Of a stretch of DNA of 11,570 bases, positions 1-6,428 are shown in pieces. The stretch comes from Phyllobacteriaceae bacterium (GTDB taxonomy: Bacteria; Pseudomonadota; Alphaproteobacteria; Rhizobiales; Devosiaceae). A program made the position numbers and the translations under genes. The number at the start of each line of letters is the position of its first letter. The first letter of the stretch is position 1. A model generated the notes under the pieces. That model did no database searches and was not told the origin of the DNA. It saw only the letters and a program-made list of their open reading frames with translations. The DNA lies in assembly GCA_012799265.1 (NCBI GenBank), contig JAAZLP010000500.1:1-11570 (forward strand), read 5' to 3'.

Positions 1-17
1 AATAGATCCGCGTAGAG

Positions 18-41
18 ATGCGGGGGCCGAGACCCCCGCAT
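18..41. terminator. Hairpin downstream of the amidohydrolase gene
   Basis: A perfect 9-bp stem (ATGCGGGGG paired with CCCCCGCAT, 18-26 with 33-41) encloses a 6-base loop. It sits 9 bases beyond the stop codon at 51-53 that would have ended the undamaged amidohydrolase frame. There is no clear T run on either strand, so it may be a weak intrinsic terminator or only an RNA-stabilising hairpin. Confidence 0.45.
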
Positions 42-50
42 GGATCATCG

Positions 51-101
51 TTACTCGGCCGACTTGGTCAGCTGCGGATACTCGATACCGAGCTGAGGAC
101 C
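51..101 (-). pseudogene. Out-of-frame remnant of the amidohydrolase C-terminus
   Basis: In a different minus-strand frame from the 68-1288 gene, these bases encode GPQLGIEYPQLTKSAE followed by TAA at 53-51. The QLGIEYP part resembles the tail that ends AbgB-like proteins, as I remember them. Together with the shortened main frame, this suggests that an internal deletion of roughly 70 codons, not a multiple of three, joined the two parts. The family match is from memory and was not searched. Confidence 0.5.
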
Positions 102-1288
102 CACATCACAGCGCCGATATCGTCCGACGCGCCTGAACCAACCTGCTGTACCGGACCGGAAAGCTGGCCAATCTCGGTGCGCAGACCGATCGGCGAAGCG
201 CCCACGGTTTCCTGCACCGCCTTGGCGTAGGCTTGGTCATCTTCGGACCAGTCAGGCATACCGACGGCCTCGATATTGGCATACATCGTCTTGGCCAGGA
301 CCTCGTTGCCGTGGGACGGCCAACCCGAACCGAGGACCTTACGCTCCCAGGTGGTGCCGGTCATGTGCCCTGCGCCCTCGGCAATCGCGTCTGCGATCTC
401 GACCATTTCCAGCGCCGCTTGTGGCGAGGTATTGCGGAAATAGTACCAGACGCTTGCCTTGTCCGGGACGATGTTAGGCTGCAGACCACCATTGGTGATC
501 ACGTAGTGCGACCGCTGGTTGGGGTGCAAATGCTCGCGGCGGAAGTTCCAGCCAGCGTTCATCAACTCGACGGCATCGAGAGCACTGCGGCCGACCCACG
601 GGCTAACAGCACCATGCGCCGAGACGCCGGTGAAGGTATATTCAGCCGAAACCACGGACATGGAGTTCGACAGTCCCCAGGACGTGCTGAGGCCGTTGCC
701 AACGTGGTTGGAGAGAACGACGTCAATATCGTCGAATGCGCCGGCGGCGACGAACCACTGCTTCGCCGCAAGGGCCTCTTCAGCAATGCCCGGCCAGACC
801 TGCAGCGTGCCAGTGAGGCCTTCTGCTTCCATCAGTTCCTTGACGGCGATGGCTGCGGTGACGCTGACCGCAATACCCGAATTGTGCCCTTCGCCATGAC
901 CGCCTGCCCCTTCGACCTGCGGCATGCGCTCCAACACGCCCGGCATCTGCGACAGACCCGGCAGTCCGTCGACGTCCGAGTTGAAGGAAATGGCAGGCCC
1001 CTCGCCATTGCTCCAGGTCGCGATCCACGCCGTCGGCATTCCGGCAACACCGGTCTCAATGCTGAAACCGGCCTCTTCGAGCAGACCGGTGAGATACCGC
1101 ATGGTCTCATATTCGTGGAAGCCGACTTCAGCGAAGCTGAAAACCGAGTCCACAATCTCCTGGGTCAGCTTGGCCTTTCCGTCGACCAGCGTGGCTAGCT
1201 CGGACTTGAGTGCGGCACTGTCTTGGGCAAAGGCGGAGAAAGTAGTCGAGGCCAGCAGGAGCGTGGCCATGAAACGTAGGCGATGCAT
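68..1288 (-). CDS. AbgB-like M20 family amidohydrolase, exported, 3' end damaged (probable pseudogene)
   Basis: This 406-residue frame belongs to the M20 metallopeptidase/amidohydrolase family, in the AbgB-like group that hydrolyses N-acyl or p-aminobenzoyl amides. A signal peptide (residues 1-21, cleavage after AFA) sends it to the periplasm. Visible metal-site elements are SDVDGLPG (104-111), the HGEGHN motif (131-136, with Glu where many relatives have Cys), the catalytic-type EE pair (170-171) and SNHV (193-196). The start has a good ribosome site, AAAAGGGA, 8 bases upstream. The family is usually longer (about 470-480 residues, from memory). Here the frame runs normally to SDDIGAVMW (388-396) and then into ten residues unlike the family, so the segment holding the last metal-ligand His (PGHxW region) is missing. 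A plausible original C-terminus lies out of frame at 51-101. An inactive product or an assembly error are both possible. Confidence 0.8.
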   Translation of the reverse strand: MHRLRFMATLLLASTTFSAFAQDSAALKSELATLVDGKAKLTQEIVDSVFSFAEVGFHEYETMRYLTGLLEEAGFSIETGVAGMPTAWIATWSNGEGPAISFNSDVDGLPGLSQMPGVLERMPQVEGAGGHGEGHNSGIAVSVTAAIAVKELMEAEGLTGTLQVWPGIAEEALAAKQWFVAAGAFDDIDVVLSNHVGNGLSTSWGLSNSMSVVSAEYTFTGVSAHGAVSPWVGRSALDAVELMNAGWNFRREHLHPNQRSHYVITNGGLQPNIVPDKASVWYYFRNTSPQAALEMVEIADAIAEGAGHMTGTTWERKVLGSGWPSHGNEVLAKTMYANIEAVGMPDWSEDDQAYAKAVQETVGASPIGLRTEIGQLSGPVQQVGSGASDDIGAVMWVLSSVSSIRS

Positions 1289-1362
1289 TAAAATAATCCC
1301 TTTTGTCGTTCCCGTTGCCGCGCTCTCGTCTTTTTAATGACCGCGAAAGCTTCGGCGATCAC

Positions 1363-1391
1363 AGCCAGGTCGGCAGAAAAAAGCCTGTCAA
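1363..1391 (-). promoter_or_regulatory. Possible promoter of the amidohydrolase gene
   Basis: On the minus strand a perfect TTGACA -35 box (1391-1386) is followed after 17 bases by CTGGCT (1368-1363), a poor -10 match. The position, about 75 bases before the start codon, is reasonable. A short inverted repeat, TTTCG/CGAAA (1419-1423 and 1431-1435), lies just upstream and could bind a regulator. Only the -35 box is convincing. Confidence 0.35.
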
Positions 1392-1526
1392 CCAAAAGTG
1401 CCTAACGCAGAAGCTTTCTTTCGAAATGACCGAAACTTAGGCATCATGCTGCACGACATTGCTTGACTCTTCAGCGCTCTTGTCTCTCAATTCGCGCCGC
1501 AAGAATTGACCGCCCGCGATATGCAA

Positions 1527-1567
1527 AAAGGCCAGCCGCGTGATCCGCGACCGGCCTTTGTTTTTTT
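1527..1567. terminator. Strong bidirectional Rho-independent terminator
   Basis: AAAGGCC (1527-1533) pairs with GGCCTTT (1553-1559). An inner CGCG/CGCG helix (1537-1540 with 1546-1549) closes a 5-base loop. On the plus strand it is followed by G and seven T; on the minus strand the stem runs into five T. The minus-strand use fits the end of the 1596-1916 gene. No plus-strand gene ends here. Confidence 0.75.
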
Positions 1568-1595
1568 CCATTCCGGCGGAGGCCGGCGTGAGAGT

Positions 1596-1916
1596 TTAGT
1601 ATCTCAGCGCCACATACGCGCTCATGAAGAGCAGGCCGGTGAGGAATGCCCAGCCGAAGGCAACGAGGGATGAGACCAGCATGGACGTGATGGAGAGCGT
1701 GCCGCCCTCCTCATGCTGCCAGCCCATTTGCAGCATGATGTAGGGCCCGCAGACAAAGCTCATGGCCAGATTGCCGAGGCCGCCCAGGAAGGTTGCGCCA
1801 TCCATGCGCAGCGCTGCCTGCTGTTTCGACAGCCATTGGTAAAGGTGCGTGGCGGCGCCGGAAATGCACAGCCCGACCCCCATGATGAATGCCGCCAGCA
1901 GGAGTTCCTTGGTCAT
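1596..1916 (-). CDS. Small three-helix inner-membrane protein, DUF6949-like
   Basis: A 106-residue hydrophobic protein with three predicted membrane helices (about residues 5-27, 44-64 and 79-101), joined by short loops. Between helices 2 and 3 is a small polar stretch, QHEEGGTLS (67-75). The central GPYIMLQMGW (57-66) recalls the small Rhizobiales membrane family DUF6949 (a GPxI-type motif), but I recognise it only loosely. The function is unknown. The gene stands alone: a promoter-like pair lies upstream (1973-2001) and a strong terminator follows about 30 bases after the stop. The ribosome site is poor (GGGAT or ACGGGCC before the ATG), so expression may be low. The start codon is the only ATG that keeps all of helix 1. 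Confidence 0.75.
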   Translation of the reverse strand: MTKELLLAAFIMGVGLCISGAATHLYQWLSKQQAALRMDGATFLGGLGNLAMSFVCGPYIMLQMGWQHEEGGTLSITSMLVSSLVAFGWAFLTGLLFMSAYVALRY

Positions 1917-1972
1917 GGCCCGTGCATCCCATCCATTCCCGGACTTTGCCGGATAATCTTTACTATTTGTTA

Positions 1973-2001
1973 AGCATATTCCCTGCCTGATGCCGTGTCA
2001 C
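1973..2001 (-). promoter_or_regulatory. Sigma-70-type promoter for the small membrane protein
   Basis: On the minus strand GTGACA (2001-1996) is followed, after exactly 17 bases, by TATGCT (1978-1973). This gives 5/6 and 4/6 matches to the consensus boxes. Transcription would begin near 1966 and leave a leader of about 50 bases before the ATG at 1916. Confidence 0.5.
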
Positions 2002-2023
2002 CTATCGTGAAGAAATTTGGTTA

Positions 2024-2710
2024 ATGGCAGCGTCAGGCTCACAGGCAGGCCAGGCCACAGAGGCTCCGGACCGCGGCGCGCTGGCCTATAATCTTGCTGG
2101 CATAACCATCATCGTGCTGCTGCTGGCGGTGGGCCTCGCCTATGGGATTGATCGCCTCGGCCGCAGCACGGGGCCGAACGTTCCAGCGCTAGGCGACGGC
2201 GATCCGATTGTGCAGACGATCGGCGGGCGTGAACTCACCATCCCCACATCCTGGTTTCGCTATGGCGAGCAGCTGAAGGATGACTTTGCCAGCCAGGCAG
2301 ACCTGCGGGTCATGCTGGCGCTGGGCGACAACGGTGCCCTCCTACCAGTGGACGTCACTCTTCAGTCGCGCAACAGAGCCCGCTCAAGCGCTGCATTGCT
2401 TGATGCGGTTTACCTGCACCAGTTTGACGATGGCATGAGAGAGGGCGTGCCGGGGCTGGTGGGGAAGCCATTGAAAGCAGCGGAAGGCTATTCGGGCGAG
2501 ACGGTCTGGTATGACCCCCTGTCGCCCGCGCCCTTTGTTGCAAAATGTGCTTCTGGCGTGACCCCGGACCTGCCGGATCGGTGCCTGCGCACCATTCACC
2601 TGCGGACAGGCATTGCGGCCGTGCTCAGCTTCGACGCCACGGCACTGGCCGGATGGCGGAAGTTCGATGAGGAACTGGCCCTGTGGCTGGGCCAGATCGG
2701 CGCGCTCTGA
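2024..2710 (+). CDS. Single-pass membrane-anchored protein of unknown function
   Basis: This 228-residue protein has a short cytoplasmic N-terminus, one membrane helix (about 23-41) and a soluble, probably periplasmic domain of about 185 residues. The soluble domain contains a conserved-looking core (LLDAVYLHQF, 125-134; GLVGKPLKAAEGYSGETVWY, 144-163) and two cysteines (175 and 187) that could form a disulfide outside the cytoplasm. I recall similar unnamed proteins in Rhizobiales but can assign no domain name or role. It is divergent from the small membrane protein at 1596-1916 and convergent with DUF3126, with 18 bases between stops. The ATG at 2024 follows a purine-rich GAAGAAA, 9 bases upstream, and sits just ahead of the helix as expected. 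Confidence 0.8.
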   Translation: MAASGSQAGQATEAPDRGALAYNLAGITIIVLLLAVGLAYGIDRLGRSTGPNVPALGDGDPIVQTIGGRELTIPTSWFRYGEQLKDDFASQADLRVMLALGDNGALLPVDVTLQSRNRARSSAALLDAVYLHQFDDGMREGVPGLVGKPLKAAEGYSGETVWYDPLSPAPFVAKCASGVTPDLPDRCLRTIHLRTGIAAVLSFDATALAGWRKFDEELALWLGQIGAL

Positions 2711-2713
2711 TGG

Positions 2714-2732
2714 ATAGGCCTTGAGGGCCTAT
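2714..2732. terminator. Hairpin between convergent genes
   Basis: ATAGGCC (2714-2720) pairs with GGCCTAT (2726-2732) around a 5-base loop. It lies between two facing genes and overlaps the stop codon of DUF3126 (2731-2729). There is no good T run, so it is a weak two-way terminator at best. Confidence 0.4.
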
Positions 2733-2947
2733 TCGACGTCGTCGAGATCGATATCCAGGATAGACATCGAGAACATGTAGGACTTGTCGCCATCCTCGTC
2801 GTCGACATGGATCAGGCCGATCGACTCGTCGCCGATGAAGACTTCGACGCTGTCATTGAGCTTGGCGCGGGGGCGCACGTCGATGTTCTTGTTGTTGAAT
2901 TTCTGCTGCAGGAATTTCTGCAGCTTGATGATTTCGGGATGGTTCAC
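2729..2947 (-). CDS. DUF3126 family protein
   Basis: A 72-residue acidic protein matching DUF3126, a small family of unknown function found across alphaproteobacteria. Typical features are the N-terminal NHPEIIKLQKFLQQKF helix (2-17), a strand-rich middle with VEVFIGDE (34-41), and the acidic YMFSMSILDIDLDD end (57-70). It has no signal peptide or membrane segment, so it is cytosolic. The start is a GTG at 2947: AGGA sits 8 bases upstream, and this start reproduces the family's usual length. The open frame runs on to 3160, but the extra residues are arginine-rich and unlike the family. The gene lies 154 bases downstream of cysE on the same strand and probably has its own promoter (2980-3007). 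A structural role beside cysE cannot be inferred. Confidence 0.9.
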   Translation of the reverse strand: MNHPEIIKLQKFLQQKFNNKNIDVRPRAKLNDSVEVFIGDESIGLIHVDDEDGDKSYMFSMSILDIDLDDVE

Positions 2948-2955
2948 GGCAGAAG

Positions 2956-2959
2956 TCCT
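2956..2959 (-). promoter_or_regulatory. Ribosome binding site that fixes the GTG start of DUF3126
   Basis: AGGA on the minus strand, 8 bases before GTG (2947-2945). No ATG exists at this point, and the start agrees with the N-terminus expected for the family. Confidence 0.6.
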
Positions 2960-2979
2960 GCTGGTTTGGATGAGCCGGC

Positions 2980-3007
2980 AATCTAGTGTCTGGTCCGGCG
3001 CTGGCAA
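2980..3007 (-). promoter_or_regulatory. Possible promoter of DUF3126
   Basis: TTGCCA (3007-3002) and TAGATT (2985-2980) are separated by 16 bases on the minus strand, about 33 bases before the GTG start. Each box matches the consensus at about 4 of 6 positions. It would uncouple this gene from cysE. Confidence 0.35.
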
Positions 3008-3101
3008 CCCCTGAGCGCGGGCATTACGGGGTAAAACGCGCCAGAGGCACTTGCGTTCGATTCTGCCGTGATTGCAGCAGGGTCGTTTGGCTCTCTGGTT
3101 C

Positions 3102-3914
3102 CTACACGAGTACCATCTGATCCATGACGAGAGCTGGCTGGGCGCAGCCCGCCTCGCCAATGACCTTTGCCGGCACGCCAGCGACGGTTACCCGCGGCGG
3201 CACTTCCTTGAGGACGACTGAGCCGGCGCCGATGCGCGAGCAGTCACCAACCCGGATATTGCCCAGAACCGTTGCCCCTGCCCCAATGAGAACGCCATTG
3301 CCGATCTTGGGGTGGCGGTCTTCGTCGGATTTACCGGTTCCGCCCAGGGTAACATTCTGCAAGAGCGAGCAATTGTCGCCGACCACCGCGGTTTCGCCAA
3401 TGACGAGGCCGGTACCGTGATCGAGCATGATACCGCGGCCCATGACAACGGCCGGATTGATGTCGGCCTGGAACACCTGGCTGGAACGGCTCTGGAGATA
3501 GAGCGCGAAATCGCGGCGTCCAGCCTTGTACATTGCATGAGCGAAGCGATGGGTCTGGATCGCCTGATAACCCTTGAAATAGAGGAGCGGCTCGACGGCC
3601 CGATGACAGGCCGGATCGCGCTCCAGAGTTGCCGCAAGATCAGCGCGGGCGGCCTGACCGATTCCCGGATTGTCACGAAGCGTCTCAGCAAAGGCCTGAC
3701 GGATCACGTCGGCCGAAACTTCGGCATGGTCGAGGCGCGCGGCAAGGCGGTGCGCAAGCGCCGACTCAAAGGAATCGTGATTGAGAACGCTGGAAAGCAC
3801 CAGATTGGCGAGCGAGGGCTCACTGTCGAGAACCTGCTGCGCGCCAGCCCGCACCGCTTCCCATACCGGGTCAACGGCCTGTATCTGGGCTGACTTCTTG
3901 GTGCTGCCGCTCAT
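3102..3914 (-). CDS. cysE: Serine O-acetyltransferase
   Basis: CysE transfers acetyl from acetyl-CoA to L-serine, giving O-acetylserine, the first committed step of cysteine synthesis in the cytosol. The 270-residue protein has the usual alpha-helical N-terminal domain (about 15-145) and then a left-handed beta-helix of hexapeptide repeats (about 150-250). Diagnostic elements are DPACHRAVEPLLYFKG (100-115), the catalytic-type Asp151 and His166 (in GRGIMLDHGTG, 159-169), GETAVVGDN (173-181), the NVTLGGTGK substrate loop (187-195) and HPKIG (201-205). The start is supported by GGAG, 8 bases before the ATG. The C-terminus ends in ...MVLV, whereas E. coli CysE ends in the Ile that docks into CysK. 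The active partner, cysteine synthase, is not in the window. A promoter with a palindrome lies upstream (3945-3973). Confidence 0.95.
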   Translation of the reverse strand: MSGSTKKSAQIQAVDPVWEAVRAGAQQVLDSEPSLANLVLSSVLNHDSFESALAHRLAARLDHAEVSADVIRQAFAETLRDNPGIGQAARADLAATLERDPACHRAVEPLLYFKGYQAIQTHRFAHAMYKAGRRDFALYLQSRSSQVFQADINPAVVMGRGIMLDHGTGLVIGETAVVGDNCSLLQNVTLGGTGKSDEDRHPKIGNGVLIGAGATVLGNIRVGDCSRIGAGSVVLKEVPPRVTVAGVPAKVIGEAGCAQPALVMDQMVLV

Positions 3915-3944
3915 GCGCGCATCTCCGCTTCATCGAATTTGTAC

Positions 3945-3973
3945 GATATAGGGCAGATCGTTTTACAAAACAA
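3945..3973 (-). promoter_or_regulatory. Possible cysE promoter with overlapping palindrome
   Basis: On the minus strand TTGTTT (3973-3968) and TATATC (3950-3945) are spaced by 17 bases, about 30 bases before the cysE ATG. The -35 region overlaps the near-palindrome GTTTTACAAAAC (3960-3971), which could be an operator. The -35 match is weak. Confidence 0.4.
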
Positions 3974-3997
3974 AGCCCAAGCAGTCGGTTTGGTTCA

Positions 3998-4765
3998 TCA
4001 TATCGATCCGGTCGGGAACGTCCTGCCCAAAAACTCCAGCGCCGCGGCCTTGAAGACCTTGTCGCCAGTCGCCCGCATGTGATCGCGCTTGGGAATGGTG
4101 ACGGCCTCGCCATGCGGCAGCAGTTCGGCCAAAGCCTCTGGTGCGCCCGCCATGTCATCGGCCTCGCCCACGGCCACGAGCACAGGCACCTCTATCCGAC
4201 GCACATCGGCGCGCGCCATGGGCTGACGCGAGGTTTCCATGCACGCAGCAAGCGCTTCGCGATCCGAGCCCGTGTGATCGGCAAAGATGCGGAACTGGCG
4301 TGCCGTGGGATGGGTGAGATCCGACAGCGCGGGCGCGCGAAGGCCGGCAATGATGTCATTGCCATCGGTGAGGCCGTTGATGAGGTTCATCCCCATGCCA
4401 CCGAAAATGACGGCGGGAAGCCGCTCGGGGTGGTTATAGGCCATGAAGGCGGCAATGCGCGCGCCCATGGAATAGCCGATGACGGCAGCCTGACTGATTC
4501 CGAGATGATCCAGGAGCGCAATCGCATCCTCGGCCATCTGGCTGGGATAGTACAATTCAGGATCGTGCGGTTTTTCCGATTGCCCATGCCCGCGGTTGTC
4601 CAGCGTGATGGCCTGATAGCCGGCGCCTGTCAGTGTCTCCACCCAGCCGGTGTCGATCCAGTTGACCTTACCACTGGAGGCAAAGCCGTGGACAAGCAGC
4701 ACCGGGGGGCCTTCGCCATGAACTTCATAGGCAAGGCTAAGACCAGATGTGGTGAAACTGGGCAT
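3998..4765 (-). CDS. Alpha/beta-fold hydrolase
   Basis: A 255-residue cytosolic alpha/beta hydrolase, probably an esterase or C-C bond hydrolase of unknown substrate. It shows the oxyanion-hole segment VLLVHGFASSG (22-32), the LDNRGHGQS strand-turn (55-63), the nucleophile elbow GYSMG with Ser99, an acid at Asp203 or Asp204 (VAVGEADDMAG, 197-207) and His229 in KRDHM (226-230), which is a complete catalytic triad. The frame is open to 4819, but the ATG at 4765 is preferred: it has GGGA 6 bases upstream and begins just before the first strand. It is on the same strand as cysE, with 83 bases between, and divergent from the zinc-finger gene. Nothing nearby names the substrate. Confidence 0.88.
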   Translation of the reverse strand: MPSFTTSGLSLAYEVHGEGPPVLLVHGFASSGKVNWIDTGWVETLTGAGYQAITLDNRGHGQSEKPHDPELYYPSQMAEDAIALLDHLGISQAAVIGYSMGARIAAFMAYNHPERLPAVIFGGMGMNLINGLTDGNDIIAGLRAPALSDLTHPTARQFRIFADHTGSDREALAACMETSRQPMARADVRRIEVPVLVAVGEADDMAGAPEALAELLPHGEAVTIPKRDHMRATGDKVFKAAALEFLGRTFPTGSI

Positions 4766-4907
4766 GGGGCATCCCTTGTTGATTGATCCGGGTTTTGCGG
4801 CTCGGGACAATAATTGCAAGGATAAACAGACCCTGCCTTAGCCCTTTTCTTGCGGGGACTGTTTGGCTATGGTCGCGCCAAATTTCAACACCAGTCAGGT
4901 TCTGACC

Positions 4908-5153
4908 ATGGCCCACGGCACAACCCCGCACTTCCACAATACTGAAGGACTGCGCAGCATCGAAGTGGGCTCGAAGGAATTCCAGTGCGTCGGCGCCCTG
5001 CCTCCATTTGACCATCCCCACGTCTTCCTCGACATGGGCAAGGACAGCGAAATCGTCTGCCCCTATTGCTCGACCCTCTATGTCTTCAAGACCGAGCTCG
5101 GCGCGGGCGAAGCCAATCCGGCATCTGCCATCTTCAAGGCACACGCTGCCTAA
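4908..5153 (+). CDS. CHCC zinc-finger domain protein (NDUFS6-like)
   Basis: An 81-residue protein of the zf-CHCC family, related to the zinc-binding subunit NDUFS6 of mitochondrial complex I. The presumed zinc ligands are Cys27, His36, Cys51 and Cys54, in FQCVGA (25-30), PPFDHPHVFLDMG (32-44) and VCPYCSTLY (50-58). There are no membrane segments. In alphaproteobacteria such proteins may be complex I accessory subunits, though many are simply annotated as zinc-finger proteins. The start at 4908 was chosen because family members begin close to PHFHN, and AGG lies 8 bases upstream. Earlier in-frame starts (TTG at 4863, ATG at 4869) would add residues unlike the family. It is followed after 9 bases by the flavin monooxygenase gene, so the two are probably co-transcribed. 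Confidence 0.88.
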   Translation: MAHGTTPHFHNTEGLRSIEVGSKEFQCVGALPPFDHPHVFLDMGKDSEIVCPYCSTLYVFKTELGAGEANPASAIFKAHAA

Positions 5154-5162
5154 GAGGGCATT

Positions 5163-6338
5163 ATGACGGCCACTGGCCGATCCTTTGTCATCGCCGGCGC
5201 CGGAATTTCCGGCCTGACGCTAGCCCTGGCGCTGGGACAGCGTGGGGCACATGTCACCGTGCTCGAACGCAGCCCCGCAGTTCAGGAATTCGGGGCCGGC
5301 CTTCAGATCAGCCCCAATGCCAGATTTGTGCTCAACGGGCTGGGGCTGGACGAGGTCGTCGGCAAGGCCAGCTTTGAACCCCAGGCGCTGGACACCTATC
5401 CGCAGGGCAGTAAGACGCCCGGGCACAGCATGGAGTTGGGCGCGATCATCCGGCGGCGCTTCGGCTCGCCCTATGCGGTGATGCATCGCGGCGATCTCGC
5501 GAAGCTACTGTACGATGCGTGCCGACATCTCCCTAATATCGACTTCCAGTTTGGCGTGGGACGCTGGGATGCTGCCTCCCATGAGCGCGGCGTGACCGTC
5601 TCCGTTGAGGCGGCTAATGGAGAGAGCCGCAATATCGGTGCCCACGGGTTCATCGGTGCCGATGGGGTGCATTCCCATGCCAGACGCCATCTGCTTGAGG
5701 GGCCGGACGCCCGTTTCGACAACCGCATCGCCTGGCGGGCGCTGGTTCCGGCTGACAGCGTCGCCAAACAGATCGCGCCTGACAGGGTCTCGGTCTTTTT
5801 CGGCACCGGCTTCCATCTCGTCTGCTATCCGCTGCCGCATCGACGGCAGGTAAATCTGGCGCTGTTCATGCCGGGGGATAAGGCAGATGTAACGGCACAG
5901 CCAAAGCCGCAACGCCCGGGACCAGCCGTCGAAGCCATCCTGGATGCGGTTGGCGCCAACTGGACGCCATGGCCACTCTATACCGTGGACACGGACCGCT
6001 GGCACAGAGGCAATCTCGGGCTAATCGGTGACGCCGCCCACGCCATGGTGCCCTTTCAGGCGCAGGGCGCCGCGATGGGCATTGAGGACGCCGCCGTGCT
6101 GGCGCCGCTTTTGGTGGAAACGAAAAGCGTCGAAGACGCGTTTAGTCGCTACGCCCTTTTGCGACAGGACCGCGTTCGCCGCGTGGCGGCGCTGTCTGCA
6201 CAAAACGGGCGTATTTTTCATATGCCGTGGCCGCTCAGTCTGGCACGCGACACGGTTATGATAGCGCAGGGGCCGCAGGCGCATTTAAGGCGGCTGGGCT
6301 GGATTTATGAGTATAAGGCCGGTGCCGCGCCAAGCTGA
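5163..6338 (+). CDS. FAD-dependent monooxygenase (group A, salicylate hydroxylase-like)
   Basis: A 391-residue single-component flavoprotein hydroxylase of the UbiH / salicylate 1-monooxygenase / 3-hydroxybenzoate 6-hydroxylase type. Such enzymes use NAD(P)H and O2 to hydroxylate an aromatic ring. The three fingerprints are present: the Rossmann GAGISG (12-17) closed by the acidic LER (34-36), the DG motif GADGVHSHAR (165-174), and the GD motif GLIGDAAHAMVPFQAQG (286-302), which binds the FAD ribityl chain. It has no signal peptide; a short hydrophobic patch near the end could touch the membrane. The ribosome site is AGAGGG just before the ATG. It follows the zinc-finger gene by 9 bases. No ring-cleavage or transport genes for aromatic catabolism lie nearby, so a biosynthetic role such as quinone modification is as likely as degradation. 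The substrate is unknown. Confidence 0.92.
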   Translation: MTATGRSFVIAGAGISGLTLALALGQRGAHVTVLERSPAVQEFGAGLQISPNARFVLNGLGLDEVVGKASFEPQALDTYPQGSKTPGHSMELGAIIRRRFGSPYAVMHRGDLAKLLYDACRHLPNIDFQFGVGRWDAASHERGVTVSVEAANGESRNIGAHGFIGADGVHSHARRHLLEGPDARFDNRIAWRALVPADSVAKQIAPDRVSVFFGTGFHLVCYPLPHRRQVNLALFMPGDKADVTAQPKPQRPGPAVEAILDAVGANWTPWPLYTVDTDRWHRGNLGLIGDAAHAMVPFQAQGAAMGIEDAAVLAPLLVETKSVEDAFSRYALLRQDRVRRVAALSAQNGRIFHMPWPLSLARDTVMIAQGPQAHLRRLGWIYEYKAGAAPS

Positions 6339-6428
6339 AGGCGCTGCGGTTCGGTCTTGCCTAGTGGGCCTCGCCGTGTCATTTGCTGCGATACCCGGGC
6401 GGGATAAGTAGAAGGTTCGTACCACCGC

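Larger units (their letters stand above)
1289..1595. other. Intergenic stretch with regulatory elements and no gene
   Basis: No reading frame here looks like a protein. Reading left to right it holds the amidohydrolase leader and its TTGACA box, a TTTCG/CGAAA inverted repeat, a weak plus-strand promoter-like pair near 1463-1491, a strong terminator hairpin (1527-1567) and a small CCGGC/GCCGG hairpin (1573-1586). Confidence 0.6.

Noticed and set aside
233..1198. A 321-codon plus-strand frame opposite the amidohydrolase
   Set aside because: It is a shadow of the M20 gene, with no domain and no convincing ribosome site.
2948..3160. N-terminal extension of DUF3126
   Set aside because: The added residues are basic and unlike the family; the GTG at 2947 with AGGA upstream gives the expected protein.
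4863..4907. Upstream TTG/ATG starts for the zinc-finger gene
   Set aside because: They add 15 or 13 residues not expected in the family; the ATG at 4908 fits better.
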